Below are positions 47,509 through 59,220 of a stretch of DNA of 64,000 nucleotides, piece by piece. Below the pieces are notes generated by a model. The model was not told where the DNA came from, did no database searches, and was given only the letters and a program-made list of their open reading frames with translations. The translations under genes and the position numbers were made by a program. Location of the stretch: contig QRFJ01004180.1 of assembly GCA_006176705.1 (NCBI GenBank), positions 1 through 64,000 on the forward strand, in the 5' to 3' direction. Source of the DNA: Cocos nucifera (lineage: Eukaryota > Streptophyta > Magnoliopsida > Arecales > Arecaceae). The stretch's first letter is position 1. Each line of letters opens with the position of its first letter.

Positions 47509-49831
47509 TGAAGGAAAATCCTGAATTTTTGGATCAGGTTCGTTCAAATCTGATTAGATCAAGAGGCATATTTCAAAAGTCTCCTCTTAGATCCAAATTA
47601 GATCTGACATTTTTCAGATCTAATTTTATAATCTGATAAACAAAAAAAATAAATTAAATTAAATTTAAATTAGTTTTATCTTGATATAGGTAATTCGATT
47701 ATCCATTGATGATCTTACTGATTGTCTGAGGTTCTAGATCTACCCATGCAAGCGCCTGGCCTCTATCGGTATCCACTTGGGCTGGATCTAGAGATCTTTT
47801 TCTTCTTTATCACGTCTCCAAAAATCAGACCTGAATCTAATTTGGAGGATCTTTGAAACTTCTTTCGAAGATCTGCTGTCATCTCCGCAGCAGTACTATC
47901 TTCTTCCTTTCTCGTCAGCCTTTTCTTGCCTGAATCGCACTAATCTAAAGGCCCAACTTCCTTGGGCATGGAGAGGAGAGAGAGGATAAAAAAGGTGACA
48001 TGGAGGAGAGAGAGGGGCAGCCTTGAGGAATGGCTAAGAAAAGTTCTATGAAAGTTGGGCGCAGACAGGTCTTTATATAGACCCTACTGCACCATGTAGT
48101 GCCACATCACCCCGACCAATCACGTTGCTTCATTCAATCAGATCTAAATCTCATTAGTAGGATGACATCACCTGATCCAATTAGATGAGAGACCCACAGA
48201 TTCATCCTAAGATGGCACCTAAGACTGGTCAAAGTCTATAGGTGAGGGTCACCTAGTTTGAATCCAAGAAGCAACCTAAAGTTCCATCCGTATGGGACTC
48301 CAGGCGTCCCTATCCATGGGCGCACGCCTAGGATGGGACTCCAGGCATCCCTATCCATGGCGCATTCCATCCTAGGCATCTACCCCCTCCTTTCCAATTT
48401 TTAGGGAGGGGACAAGCCCCTATCTACTTTCCAATAAGTGCATGACATATGGGCAGATGTCCAAGGATCAAAGATCAATGTTTGACCAAAGTCAAAGGAG
48501 AAGAATTAGTAGGTGATGGAAAATGGCAGGTGTTGTCTTAAATTTATCTCATAAATTAAGACAATCCTTTTCTAATCTGGATAAGCTTCAGTCAGATCAG
48601 GTAAAGTTACCTGAGTGAGCACAAACATATTTGGCTCAGTCGAGACAACTTATAATGATAGAAAAAGGGGAACATTAGGCTCAATCGTGTGCTAGCACGA
48701 TTTTCTTGAATCTAATTGAATTTAATTCAAATCAATTGAACTGGATTAGTCCAATTAATGATATCTAAATCCAAACTCTTGTTTGTGTAACCTAGTTAGA
48801 TTCAATTCTGTATGGTAATGGGATATGTCGTGTCTCCATCATCAACATCATCGAAACTCCTTTCAATGGATCAAAATTCTTCTAATTTAGACAACTAGAA
48901 TGATTGATCATCTAAATCATTCTAATTGCTCCCAAAATCCACTAGTGACACCTAGCAGTATATGGTGGCAACCCATCAAAATTGAAAACGAACCTCTCGG
49001 TGCAGCTACTTGTGTGATTAAGTTCTTCTATCTTGAGCTCTGATCAGATTAGCATTAAGGTGAACTCATCAAATCCTAATTTCTATCATATGATTTAATC
49101 ATTCGATTCAAGTCCGATGTGAAAATCTTAATAGAAACTCTTTCTATTATTTCACTCTCTACCATGGCCATGGGCTTATGGACTTGATTCTCATGATCAT
49201 CATAAGGCTGCTCCTCATCCACCAAGGTAGATAGATTCCATCTTAGTGCAATCCAATTCCTACAATGAACATGCTATAGCCAACATACACCTCAGGATTC
49301 CGAATGGCTAGGAGACTGAGTCATGGTGTAGTCAAACTATAACACCCTCAAGGTGAACTATCGATGCACCTCAGGTCAAAGAACCAGACACACCACTGCA
49401 GCTTTGAGTCAGTCATCGATGAGAAGGTAGACTTTCTTATGACTACTCGAGGTGGTCACGCTCAGTGCCCTCGTTCTCTAATGAGTACCTGTACTCTCAC
49501 TCCAGTGTCTCTACACCATAGACTCAAGACTCATCTACTATAAAGAAGCGATTGTACACTAACCTTTCGGATCAATCACCATCCTCATGATGATCCTATG
49601 GTCAGGAGCATTTTATGAGTTAATAATGAAAATTCATGTCTTAAATTTTCAACTCTTGAAAATAAGAATTATCATTACCATTAACTCAAGGGATGTATCA
49701 CAGACACTAAATACACATATGTGATAAAAAATAATCCATTTTATTATTTATAGTCAAAATTATAATTTTGCCCTTAGAAGTGTATTACAAGTGTGAGCTA
49801 ATTCTAGCTTCTAGGGCACACATATCTAACA
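47509..49831 (-). mobile_element. L: 3' LTR
   Basis: Sense strand starts TGTTAGATATGTG at 49831 and ends CCTTCA at 47509. The end is confirmed by the same CCTTCA edge in A at 1361. The 2.3-kb LTR has a TATA motif on the minus strand at 48072-48079 and a duplicated 35-base segment near 48291-48356 (GGGACTCCAGGC(G/A)TCCC twice). No gene is present. Confidence 0.85.
48072..48079 (-). promoter_or_regulatory. L LTR: putative TATA box
   Basis: TATATAAA on the minus strand within GGTCTATATAAAGACC, at the place equivalent to 789-797 in LTR A. Confidence 0.5.
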
Positions 49832-49842
49832 AACTCTCACTT
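49832..49842 (-). promoter_or_regulatory. L: polypurine tract
   Basis: Sense AAGTGAGAGTT abuts the TGTTAG start of the 3' LTR. The same CAAGTGAGAGT form is seen in J, so both are of related Copia lineages. Confidence 0.75.
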
Positions 49843-50225
49843 GACCAAAAGCCAATTGGCTACAAATCTAAGTCCCATCTTCTCAAGGTGAGTTTTGATC
49901 TTCTGCTGGCCCAATGGCTTTGTAAGCGGGTCCATCGCATTGTCTGCGGAGTCAACTCTCTTGATCTCAACGTAACCCTTCTCGAGGTAATCATGGATGA
50001 GGTGGTATCGCCGCTTGATATGCTTAGATTTTTGATGAGACCTCGACTCCTTAGCAAGGACTATGGCACCATTGTTATCGCAGTATAGAGGAATGGCATC
50101 TAATGGCATCACTTCGATCTCCATGGCAAATTTCTTGTACCAGAATGCCTTCTTCGTAGCTTCTGACGTAGCGATATATTCTACTTCCATTGTGAAATCT
50201 GCTATTACTATCTGCTTGAAACTTT
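49837..50225 (-). pseudogene. L: Copia RNase H
   Basis: The minus-strand frame 49837-50190 encodes 117 residues. It begins MEVEYIATSEATKKAFWYKK (the E-Y-A box of Copia RNase H), has IPLYCDNNGAIVLAKE with the catalytic Asp region, HQKSKHIKRRYHLIHDYLEKG, and the C-terminal DPLTKPL motif. It ends with a stop just at the polypurine tract. This domain itself is nearly intact but is cut from RT by a frameshift and stop near 50220. Confidence 0.85.
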
Positions 50226-51420
50226 TTCAACTAACAGCTCCACCATTGCACAAAAATAGACTCCCAGATATCGACTTTCGATCATCTACATCGGACATAA
50301 AATTCGAGTCTGTATATCCCTGGACTTGGAGTTCTCCATTACCAAAGATCAGTAACATATCCTTAGTTCTTCTTAAGTACTTAAGGATACATTTCACAGA
50401 AGTCCAGTGTTCTTCATCTGAATTTGACTGATATCTGCTCGTGACACTCACAGCATGGGCTATATCAGGTCGTGTACATAACATGGCATACATGAGGCTC
50501 CCTATTGCTAGAAGCATAAGGGATCTTGCTCATGCATTTTATTTCCTCAGGTGTGCTAGGGCACATCTTCTTGGAAAGATGAATGCCATGTCTGAAGGGT
50601 ACCAAACCCCTCTTAGAGTTTTCCATGCTAAACCTCTTTAGCACTTTCTCTATGTACATCTTCTGTGAAAGTCCTAGCATCCTATTCGGTCTATCTCTAT
50701 AGACCTTAATTTCCTAGAATAAAGGATGCTTCTCCTAGGTCTTTCATGGAGAATTTTTTAGATAACCACATTTTAACTGATGGTCAACATGGGAATATCA
50801 TTCCCAATAAGGAGGATGTCATCCACGTACAATATGAGGAAGACAACAGTGCTCCCACTGATCCTTTTTGAAGACACATGGCTCCTCCTCATTTTTGATG
50901 AAACCAAATATTTTGATCACATCATTAAAATGAGTATTCCAGCTCCGAGATGCTTGCTTAAGTCCATATATGGACCTTTGCAGCTTGCATACCTTGTGAT
51001 CATCATCACTGGATGTGAAACCTAGCGGCTGTTCCATATAGATATCTTCCTCAAGATATCCATTTAAGAATGCCATTTTTACGTCCATTTGCCATATTTC
51101 ATAATCGAAATAGGCTGCAACAGCAAGCAATGTGCGGATGGAATTTTAGCATAGCTACTGGCGAAAAGGTATCCTGATAGTCAATGCCTTCGTATTGACT
51201 ATAACCTTTTGCCACTAATCTAGCCTTTGAATGTCTCCACATTTCCATCTGCACCAATCTTTCTCTTGAAGATCCATTTACATCCAATAGGTACTATACC
51301 TTCTGGTGGATCTACCAAGGTCCAGACTTGGTTTGAGTGCATCGAGTCAATTTCTGACTTCATTGCCTCTAACCATTTCTCGGAGTCGATATCTGATATC
51401 GCCTCATTATAGGTTTTGGG
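50226..51420 (-). pseudogene. L: Copia reverse transcriptase
   Basis: Minus-strand pieces from N to C: GCKWIFKRKIG (about 51260) and KARLVAKGYSQYEGIDYQ..FSPV (51180), WQMDVKMAFLNGYLEEDIYM (about 51060) with the first catalytic Asp, the catalytic YVDD at 50818-50829, SQKMYIEKVLKRFSMENSK (50670) and MYAMLCTRPDIAHAVSVTSR (50490). The YVDD motif is unaltered, unlike F, J and N. Frameshifts separate at least four pieces, so no full enzyme can be made. Confidence 0.85.
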
Positions 51421-52510
51421 ATCATCACCATGAACCCCATTACCTATGAGGAATATTTTCTCTACATCCTCTGAAATAAGTACCTAAGTATCTTCTCAGG
51501 GGGACGGAAAAACTCTTTTTCGATCTACGAGGTGGAGGAGGTAGTGTATGGATTGGCTCAACCTGATTTGGTTCCATTTGGTCCTTAGCTCATTGCTCTT
51601 GTGAGACTTTCTCATCGAGCTTAATCTGCTTTTCCAATGCCTGCTATCTTGAATAAACTATTTTTCAAGAAAAATGGCATGTCGACTCACAATCACATTG
51701 TGGATCTTCTGGAATGTAGAAATAATATCCTAATGACTCTTTAGGATATCCTATGAATCGAGCTCTAAAGGACCTAAAGTCTAACTTGTCCTGCTTGTTG
51801 TCTTTTGACATGAGCCGGACAATCCCAAATTCTGAGATGACTCAGACTTGGTTTCTTACCATGCCATATCTCATACGGTGTGGTAGGAACGATTTTAGAA
51901 GAAACCCTATTCAGTAAGTATATTGCAGTTAACAAATAGTATCCCTAAAGAAAATCAGGAAGGTCTGTGAAGCTCATCATGGATCGGACCATATTTAATA
52001 GGATCCGATTCCTCCGTTCTGAGACCCCATTGAGTTGAGGTGTTCCAGGGTGGAGTCCATTGAGAGACTATGCCATTTTTCTTAAGATAGTCCAGGAATT
52101 TTTGACTAAGGTATTCACCTCCTCGATCTGATCGAAGAACCTTAATGGAATTTTCAATTTGCTTTTCTACTTCATGTCTGAATTCTTTGAACTTTTCAAA
52201 GGCTTCAGACTTGTGTCTCATAAGATACACATACCCATACCTAGATAAATCATCGGTAAAGATTATGAAGTAGACTAAGTTGCCTCTAGCCGGCACATCA
52301 AATGGGCCGCACACATCAGTATGTACTAGGGCAAGAAGATCTGTGGCCCTTTCCCCATGTCCTACAAAAGGGAGTTTAGTCATTTTGCCATGAAGACAAG
52401 ATTCACAAATTGGATATGACTCAAAAGTCAACGGACTCAATAGCCCATTTTCTCTAATTTGTTAATCCTATCTTCTGCTATATGACCTAATCTTAGGTGC
52501 CATAGATACC
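51421..52510 (-). pseudogene. L: Copia integrase
   Basis: The minus-strand frame 51955-52440 encodes CESCLHGKMTKLPF (Cys pair of the zinc-binding domain), VHTDVCGPF (first Asp) and LRSDRGGEYLS (second Asp). A one-base frameshift near 52070 moves the ERRNR motif with the third acidic residue into another frame. From 51950 to 51800 the YEIWHGKKPS-type region continues; 51421-51750 is the variable integrase C-terminus and linker with stops. Confidence 0.8.
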
Positions 52511-52940
52511 TATCATTTGGACTATCCCTAGGTCATTTTGATTTTATGGCATTCACATTTTGCTCGAAATTAAAAATAGATACATCAATATGTAACTGAT
52601 AAAGATCATTAATAAGGAAACCATTTGCAATTTTATTTCTTTCATAAAGAATGTTACAATGGTCCTTAAGAAAACTAATTACATAGCCTTCTAATGCAAG
52701 GCAAGAAATAGAAATCAAATTCCTGCTTGCTGCAGGTACATAATAACAGTCTTTTAACACTAAGTCTAAACCAGATGGTAGTCGAAGAGGATATGTTTCT
52801 ACGATCACGGCAGCAACTCTTACTCTATTTTTGATGCGCAGGATCATCTCACCATCCCTCAACCTCCTGCTATCCTCAAGACCCTGCATAGAAGTGCATA
52901 AGTGAGCATTAGAACTAGAGTTAAGCATCCAACTAGATGC
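52511..52940 (-). pseudogene. L: Copia protease region
   Basis: Part of the open frame 52533-53144. WMLNSSSNAHLC near 52930 lies where the protease active site is expected; Asp and Gly are replaced (NSS), so the protease would be dead. Downstream LKDCYYVPAASRNLISISCLALEGY is the usual protease-to-integrase linker. Confidence 0.8.
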
Positions 52941-53725
52941 AAAAGAAACCATAAGGTTAGACTCAATAACGAGCATACCTCTAAAAGAACCTGCCTCCTT
53001 CTTCTTTTGGATAGCCAGGTAAGTAGGACAGTTCCGCTTCCAGTGGCCGTCATTATTATAATGAAAATACTTTCCTTTATCAGCAGCCTTGTTCTTCAGC
53101 TCTATCTTTTTCTTCTTTCCTCCTTCCACCTTTTGCTTTTTCACAAACTTCTTCTTCTTTCCAAAAGACTTTCTCTTGGAAGAAGTCCATTTATAGCAAG
53201 TATTGAGCCTTTAGAACCTTTCATGAAAAGCTCAGTGGTAACCAGCATGTTCATAAGTTTGGTCAAGAAATTTTGAAGTTTATGCATATGGTAGTTCATG
53301 ATGAACTGCCCATACGCATCAATCAAGGATTGCAAAATTATATCATTCTGCAAATCCAAGTCCAACCTCACTTCGAGCTTCTCAAGCTCTTTCAAGTCCT
53401 TGATCATCATTAGATAATGATCTTGGACTGATTGTCTATCATGCATTTTAGCCTTGAACAGTCGTTTAGTGACTTGATACTTGGCTGTGCGACTCTGTTC
53501 ACCAAACATCTCCTATAGGTGAGCCAACATTTGGCGAGCAGTCCTGATATCTTCATGTTGGCGCTGAAGTTCATCAGACATCGAGCCCAACATATAGTAT
53601 CTGACCTTGTTATCATCATCTGTTCACTTATCTAGAGACACTCTCTGCTTAACGGATGGACGAGCTGGTAAGGTGGGAGGGTCCTGATCCAGTATATGAG
53701 TTAACTTCTTAGAACCCAAAATAAT
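52941..53725 (-). pseudogene. L: Copia gag, N-terminally truncated
   Basis: Minus strand. The segment near 53690 reads HILDQDPPTLPARPS, then RYYMLGSMSDELQRQHED, a stop near 53517, and frame 53141-53509: SRTAKYQVTKRLFKAKM..QSVQDHYLMMIKDL..LDLDLQNDIILQSL, the UBN2-type capsid. A frameshift leads to a basic linker and the zinc knuckle (YFHYNNDGHWKRNC, about 53033-53075), in which both leading Cys are Tyr or otherwise lost. The first residues are missing beyond 53725. Confidence 0.8.
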
Positions 53726-54210
53726 TTTGAAGTTTCATAGAGTAGATGATATATCTAAAATCAATCTTTGGCATTGTAGGCTAGGTCACATTAACAAGAA
53801 TAAAATAAATAGATTGACTCAAAAAAAAATCCTCGAAGTCAGTGATTGTGAATCAATTTCAATCTATGAGTCCTATCTTCTTGAAAAAATAACCAAGTCA
53901 TCTTTTATTGAGAAAGATGAGCAAGCCAGTGAGCTTCTAAGTCTAGTACATACTGATATATATGAACCTATAAGCACAAGTGCTAGAAGTGGATATTTTT
54001 ACTTCAATACTTTCACTAGTGACCAATCTAGGTATGGGCACATCAACTTGATGAAACACCAGTTAGAATCATTTGAAATATTCAAATGGTTCCATAATGA
54101 GATTGAAAAGCAAACTAGAAAGAGTATTAAAATTTTTTGATCTGATTGAGAGGGTTAATACATTTTCAATGAGTTTTTAATATATCTAGGAGAGAATGGG
54201 ATTCTCTTCT
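53726..54210 (+). pseudogene. M: Copia pre-integrase and integrase fragment
   Basis: Plus-strand frame 53727-54140: LWHCRLGHINKNKINRL (zinc-binding His pair), YESYLLEKITKSS where the Cys pair is lost, LVHTDIYEP (first Asp) and SRYGHINLMKHQLESFEIF. After 54140 the second Asp region continues with stops (S-D--G--Y-F pattern) to 54210. Closer to the J and F type than to L. It is cut on the left by L and on the right by the LTR of N. Confidence 0.75.
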
Positions 54211-54304
54211 TGTTGGGGATAAACTTGCTCCTACCGAAGTTCAGTTGGATGCTTGATCTCGGAAGGATCCCATCCGGCAACAGCCTCCATAGTTAAACCT
54301 TGGG

Positions 54305-55175
54305 CCTCTTCCAATAGTTGAACTCCTCCCAAACTTCTCTTTTAGCCAGACTCCACCAACAGTCGGACTCCTCCCAAATTTTTTCTTCAGTCAGACTCCT
54401 CCCCTAGTCAGACTCCTCCCGAACTTCTCCTTCAACCAGACTCCTCTCCTAGCCGAACTCCTCCAATAGTTGAACTCCTCCCAAACATCTCTTTCAGTCA
54501 GACTCCTCCAACAGTTAGACTCCTCTCGAGCTTTTTCTTTAGCCAAACTCCTATTCCAACCAGACTCCTCCAATAGTTGAACTCCTCCCGAACTTCTCCT
54601 TCAGCCAAACTCCTCCAACAATTGAACTCCTCCAAACTTCTCCTTCAGCCAGACTCCTCCAATAGTCAAACTCCTTTCGAACTTCTCCTTCAGTCAGGCT
54701 TCTCTTTTAGTCAGACTCCTCCAATAGTCAAACTTCTTCCAGACTTCTCCTTCAGTCGGACTCTTCTAGTAATTGAACTCCTCCCAAACTTCTTCTTCAG
54801 TCAGACTCTTTTCCTTCAGTCAGACTCCTTCAATAGTCAAACTTCTCCTTCAGCCAGACTCCTCCAATAGTCGGACTCCTCCCGAACTTCTCCTTCAGTC
54901 AGACTCCTCCAACAGTTGAACTCCTTCTGAGCTTCTCCTTCAACTGGACTCCTCCAATGGTCGAACTCCTTCCAAACTTCTTCTTCAGCCAAACTTCTAT
55001 AGCAGTTGAACTCCTTTCGAACTTCTTCTTCAGCTAGACTCCTCCCCTAGTCAGACTCCTCCAATAGTTGAACTCCTATCGAACATTTTCTTCAGTCGGA
55101 CTCCTCCAATAGATGAACTCCTTTCAGATTTCTTCTTCAGATGGACTCCACCAAATAGCTAAACTCCCTTCGAAC
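54305..55175. repeat. N LTR: degenerate short tandem repeats
   Basis: About twenty copies of a pyrimidine-rich unit, roughly 40-60 bases, composed of CAGACTCCTCC, AATAGT(C/T)GAACTCCT and (C/T)GAACTTCTCCTTCAG blocks. Blocks are shuffled and copied in different combinations. Frames at 54391-54573 and 54577-54870 reflect this repeat, not genes. Confidence 0.8.
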
Positions 55176-55389
55176 TTCATCCAATAGCCCTAGAGGACCT
55201 CGGCACTCATCCTCGATATAGCCAAAAGAATCATCAATCTCTCCCATTCGAGCTTCGATCATTGGACTTCGATGGACTCACACATCACGATAACTGACAC
55301 TGTCCTCTGTAACAAACTTTACATGGCACTGAATGACCCACTATCGAATGATTACGACTGTCACTATCAGTTAGTTATAGGCTCCGTTC

Positions 55390-55397
55390 ATATAAGA
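55390..55397 (+). promoter_or_regulatory. N LTR: putative TATA box
   Basis: ATATAAGA about 245 bases before the LTR end, downstream of the repeat array. Position suits an LTR promoter; nothing else confirms it. Confidence 0.4.
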
Positions 55398-55758
55398 GAT
55401 CCTCCAAATATGCTTTCAAAAAAGAAAAAAGGCTCTCCTTCTCTTCCTCAAAACCTGGCTATAATCTCTCTACATATTTCATTTCTGTTGATCGAAAGAG
55501 CTGACTTGATCGTCAGAGGGTCTTGCTGGAGCCACCACCCCAGACTCCGGATGAGACCCTTTTTGCAGGTCCCAATGGCGACCTCGTCCTCTCCAAATCT
55601 AGCTTCGACTCTAGCGACGATCAGATTTTATGTCAACAGGCTTGGAGTTAGAGGAAGGGCCTCAAGTTATTGAGGTTCCCTTATTTTTGAAGGAATACGT
55701 AGTGGAGATCCCTCTTCATCCTAGCCAGAGTCCTACTTTTTCTCTCGACCTCTCAAGG

Positions 55759-57425
55759 ATGCCCCCTAGAAAGGCTTCAATCCGATGGTCAACCACCTCC
55801 ACAGCCAGATCTCATCCAGATCTTTCCACCCCTATTTCATCTCTTGTATCTCAAGCCCCACCGCCTGTGATGGTGGACACAGTGCAGTTCGATCAGCTGA
55901 TCCAGCAGGTCCGTGGCCTCACTGAAGCAGTGCAGGCCATGTGGCAGCAGCAACTATCTCCAACGCCATCTCGATCGAAGCAAGTTTCTCGAGAGCTAGA
56001 GAACCCAGTCTAGGGGTGGCTGACTTGGGTCAATCGATCGACGACCCCTAGAAAAGGGAAGCAGAGGGTAGAGAGCCCTTGATCGGACCATGACTCAACC
56101 CCAGGGGGAGCTTTGCCTCCGTTCCATCAGAAAACCCTGGAGATCAACGATCGTGAAGATCTTCTAGATCAAAGGCTCCAAAAAATGAGTCGATGAATCG
56201 AAGAACTCCATCATGCTCCCTCCTTCCGTGGTAATGATATTTGCACTAACCCTTCTTTTTCTTAAAAGATTATGTAAGAACCGATCCCACAGAACTTCAA
56301 GCTCTCTTAATTTGAGAGTTACGATGGGACCATCGATCCGATCGACCATCTCGAGGCCTTTTGGATAATGATGCTACTGCACGACGTGTCAGATGCCATT
56401 TTGTGTCGGGCTTTCCCATCTACCCTCAAGAGAGCTACCAAAAACTAATACTCAACCCTTAAGCCAGGTACCATCTTTTTCTTCGATCAAATAAGCCATC
56501 AGTTTGTGGTTCATTTTGTTAGCAGCCGACATCTCCGCCGAGGTTTAGATTTTTTGATAAATATCAAGCAGGAGGGAGAATCTATTCGAACTTATGTCAG
56601 TTGGTTTAATGCTGCTGCATTAGAGTTTTGAAATTTGAGCCAGTCTATTACAATGGCCGCACTCAAGGATGGCCTTCAAAAGAATGATTTGTTGTTCTCC
56701 TTAGAGAAGAAGTATCCTAAGAATTTTGCTAATATGCTGGCTCAGGCTGAAGGTTATGCCCGAGCTGAGGAGGCCTTTAAGGCCAGGGATAATGAAGCCA
56801 CCCAAGAGTGGCAGGCGGGTGAACCAAATATGTCCACGATTGAAGAAAAATTGAGCAGAGCTCGACCACGCTCACAAACTCCTTCGAAGTGTAAGTGGGC
56901 CTGAGCTCCTACCCAGACATAGAGGTGAAGAAGCCCGAATAAAAGGTCGCGATGGAGCTCTCCCTTCAGAAGATTCCATAACTACGCCCCTCTCAATACT
57001 CCAAAAACTCAAATACTGATGGAGATCAGAAAGCAACTATCGAGATTGAAAAAGATGCACACTCACCCTGGCAAGCGCAATCCTAGCAAGTTTTGTCTCT
57101 ACCATCATGATCATGATCATGATACAAAAAAGTGCATCCAGCTCCAAGATAAAATCGAGGAGCTCATCAGGTGTGGTAGGCTTGATCGGTTCCTACGACG
57201 TCGATCAAAAGAATGAGGGGATCAGTCGAGAGCACCCCCGCCGCCAAAACCACCGAGGGGCGAGGAGCAATGAGAAGATCGGCCCTCGATTGGCATCATT
57301 AACACCATCTCTGGAGGACTTCGGCATGGGGAGGCTAGCGGATTGATAGGGCTTGAGGAGAGGTGGAGGACTGAGGAGCCCATCACTTTCACCAACGAGG
57401 ATGCCCGAGGAGTCTAGTTCCTGCA
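55759..57425 (+). pseudogene. N: gag
   Basis: Start at ATG 55759 (MPPRKASIRW), about 120 bases after the LTR. Frame one encodes a Ser/Pro/Gln-rich head to 56012. After frameshifts a capsid domain appears in pieces: YDGTIDPIDHLEAF (near 56310-56360), HQF..HFVSSR (near 56500), LINIKQEGESIRTYVSWFNA (56560-56610), and frame 56635-56904 with SQSITMAALKDGLQKNDLLF and AEGYARAEEAFKARD. The knuckle-like tail at 57019-57216 has CLYHHDHDHDTKKC and IEELIRCGRLDRF. Five or more breaks. Confidence 0.8.
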
Positions 57426-57432
57426 CAACAAC

Positions 57433-58068
57433 ATGGTTGTAATCACTTTAAACATTGCTGATTATGATGTACGTCGTATTTTGGTAAATAATAGAAGTTT
57501 CATTGATATTCTATATTATGATGCTTTCTTTAAAATGTCCATATCCGATAATCGCCTAGGACTCATGAGCTCCTCGTTGGTCGGCTTCACTAGCGATACT
57601 ATGCCAGTGGAGGGAATGATAACTCTAGCCGTGACTGCAGGGCAATATCCAAAGTAGGCCAAGGCATGCGTCGACTTTTTGGTGGTGAAAGCCCCCTCCA
57701 CTTATAATGCAATCCTCGATCGACCTGGTCTGAATGCACTACAAGCCGTGGTGTCGATCTATTATCTGATGATAAAATTTTCAATAAATAATGGAATAGG
57801 TGAAATTAGACGCGATCAAGCATTAGCCCGGCACTACTACTCCATCACCTTACAAAACGACACTCAACTTGACCCCTGCCTAGTTGACGGGCTTGATGTT
57901 CGCAATGATCTTACTAAAGAACAGGATGAGCCCATAGAAGATCTTGTGACTGTCCTCCTAAATGATAGGAATGTAGAGCATATGGTGCAAATTGGCTCCA
58001 ATCTAGAAGATGAAGTTCGGAAGCAGCTCATTGCCTTTTTATGGAGGAATGCTGACATGTTCGTCTAG
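57433..58068 (+). pseudogene. N: aspartic protease and linker
   Basis: VRRILVNNRSFIDILYYDAF near 57465 is the protease active-site region; the Asp and Gly positions read N and R, so the catalytic triplet is lost. The frame stops at 57655 and goes on from 57661 with FLVVKAPSTYNAILDRPGLNAL (flap to C-terminal region), then an acidic linker and VRKQLIAFLWRNADMF, which normally precedes RT. Apart from one stop this part is quite well kept. Confidence 0.8.
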
Positions 58069-59220
58069 ATTTTGATGGATATGCCTGGGATTGACACCGA
58101 GGTTATGGAACATCGATTGGCATTGATCCCAAGCATCGATCAGTGAAAGAAAGAGTTTAGAGCCATGCACCAGAAAGGCAGAAGGCAATAGCAGAAGAAG
58201 TCAACAAGCTTCTCAACACTAGATTTATTCGAGAAGTCAGCTATCCGACTTGAGTCTCTAACATGATCTTGGTCAAGAAGGCCAATGGTAAGTAGAGGAT
58301 GTGCATCGATTTTAAGAAGCTGAACAAAATCTGCCCAAAAGACAGCTATCCTTTGCCTAGAATTGACCAACTGATGGATGCGACTTCAGGCTATGAGCTC
58401 CTCACCTTCATGGATGCTTTCTCTGGCTACAACCAAATTTGGATGGCATCAGAGGATGAGAAGAAGACTGCTTTTATTACTAACCATGGTCTTTACTATT
58501 ATAGGGTCATGCCCTTCGGACTTAAGATTGCAGGCACAACTTATCAGTGCTTGATCAATAAAATCTTCAAGGAGCAGATCAGCCGCAATATGGATGTTTA
58601 TGTCAACGACATGCTGGTCAAAAGTTGAATGTCTATCAATCATGTTGCCAACCTTGAAAAGGCTTTCAATAAGCTTAGATAATATAAAATAAAGTTGAAC
58701 CCAATTAAGTGCACCTTTAGGATAGCCTTAAAAAAATTTTTGGGATTCATGATCTCGAGACGAGGGATTGAGACCAACCTAGAGAAGATTTGAGCTATTT
58801 AGGAGATGATCGCTCTGAAGTCCATCAAAGAAGTTCAATGCCTGATCAAAAAGGTGGCATCTTTGAATCATTTTGTCTCGAGGTTGATCGAACGTTGTAT
58901 GCCCTTCTTTCAAATTCTCAAAAAATTGAAAGATTTTCATTGGACTTAGAAATGCCTAAAGGCATTCGACGAGCTCAAGAGCTACCTCAGCTCGCCTCCC
59001 CTACTAGCTAAATCCGAATCCGAAGAGGAGCTGTTTCTCTACCTCACGATCTTTCCTGTGGTGCTAGCGGCAATCCTGATCAAAGAAGAGGAAAAAGTGC
59101 AACGACCAGTCTACTACATAAATTGGATCCTAAGGGATGTTGAGATTAGGTATACAAAGTTGAAAAAATTGACTTATGCTCTTTTGATTATAGTAAGAAG
59201 ACTTTGACCTTACTTTCAGG
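58069..59220 (+). pseudogene. N: reverse transcriptase
   Basis: Pieces in order: EVNKLLNTRFIREVSYP (near 58200), RMCIDFKKLNKICPKDSYPL (58299), LLTFMDAFSGYNQI with the first catalytic Asp, YYRVMPFGLKIAGTTYQ, and MDVYVNDMLVKS at 58590-58625, where the YVDD motif (58599-58610) reads YVND. Thumb and connection follow with KLNPIKCTF and FLGFMISRRGIE up to about 58780. Two Trp codons of the start region have become stops (near 58252 and 58296). RNase H begins near 59030. Confidence 0.85.

Larger units (their letters stand above)
47509..53725 (-). mobile_element. L: Copia element with 3' LTR and nearly full interior, 5' end missing
   Basis: Minus-strand element: 3' LTR 47509-49831, then RNase H, RT, integrase, protease and gag in order up to 53725, where it stops a few dozen residues into gag. 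No 5' LTR or PBS is present; the next bases belong to plus-strand fragment M. Coding sequence is the best kept in the window apart from N. The matching LTR A at 1-1361 lies in opposite orientation 46 kb away. Confidence 0.85.
54211..55638 (+). mobile_element. N: 5' LTR
   Basis: Begins TGTTGGGGATAAACTTGC and probably ends TGTCAACA at 55638, followed by GGCTTGGAGTTAGAGG, a possible altered primer-binding site. It interrupts fragment M. More than half of it is a short-unit repeat array. The plus-strand frame 55272-55673 crosses its end and is not a recognised gene. Confidence 0.75.

Noticed and set aside
53727..54140. M considered as the continuation of L
   Set aside because: M lies on the plus strand, L on the minus strand, and M duplicates an integrase region already present in L with a different sequence type.
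54391..54870. Ser/Pro/Leu-rich frames in the LTR of N, possibly a repeat protein
   Set aside because: Generated by the short tandem repeats in U3; the frame is not kept in neighbouring units.
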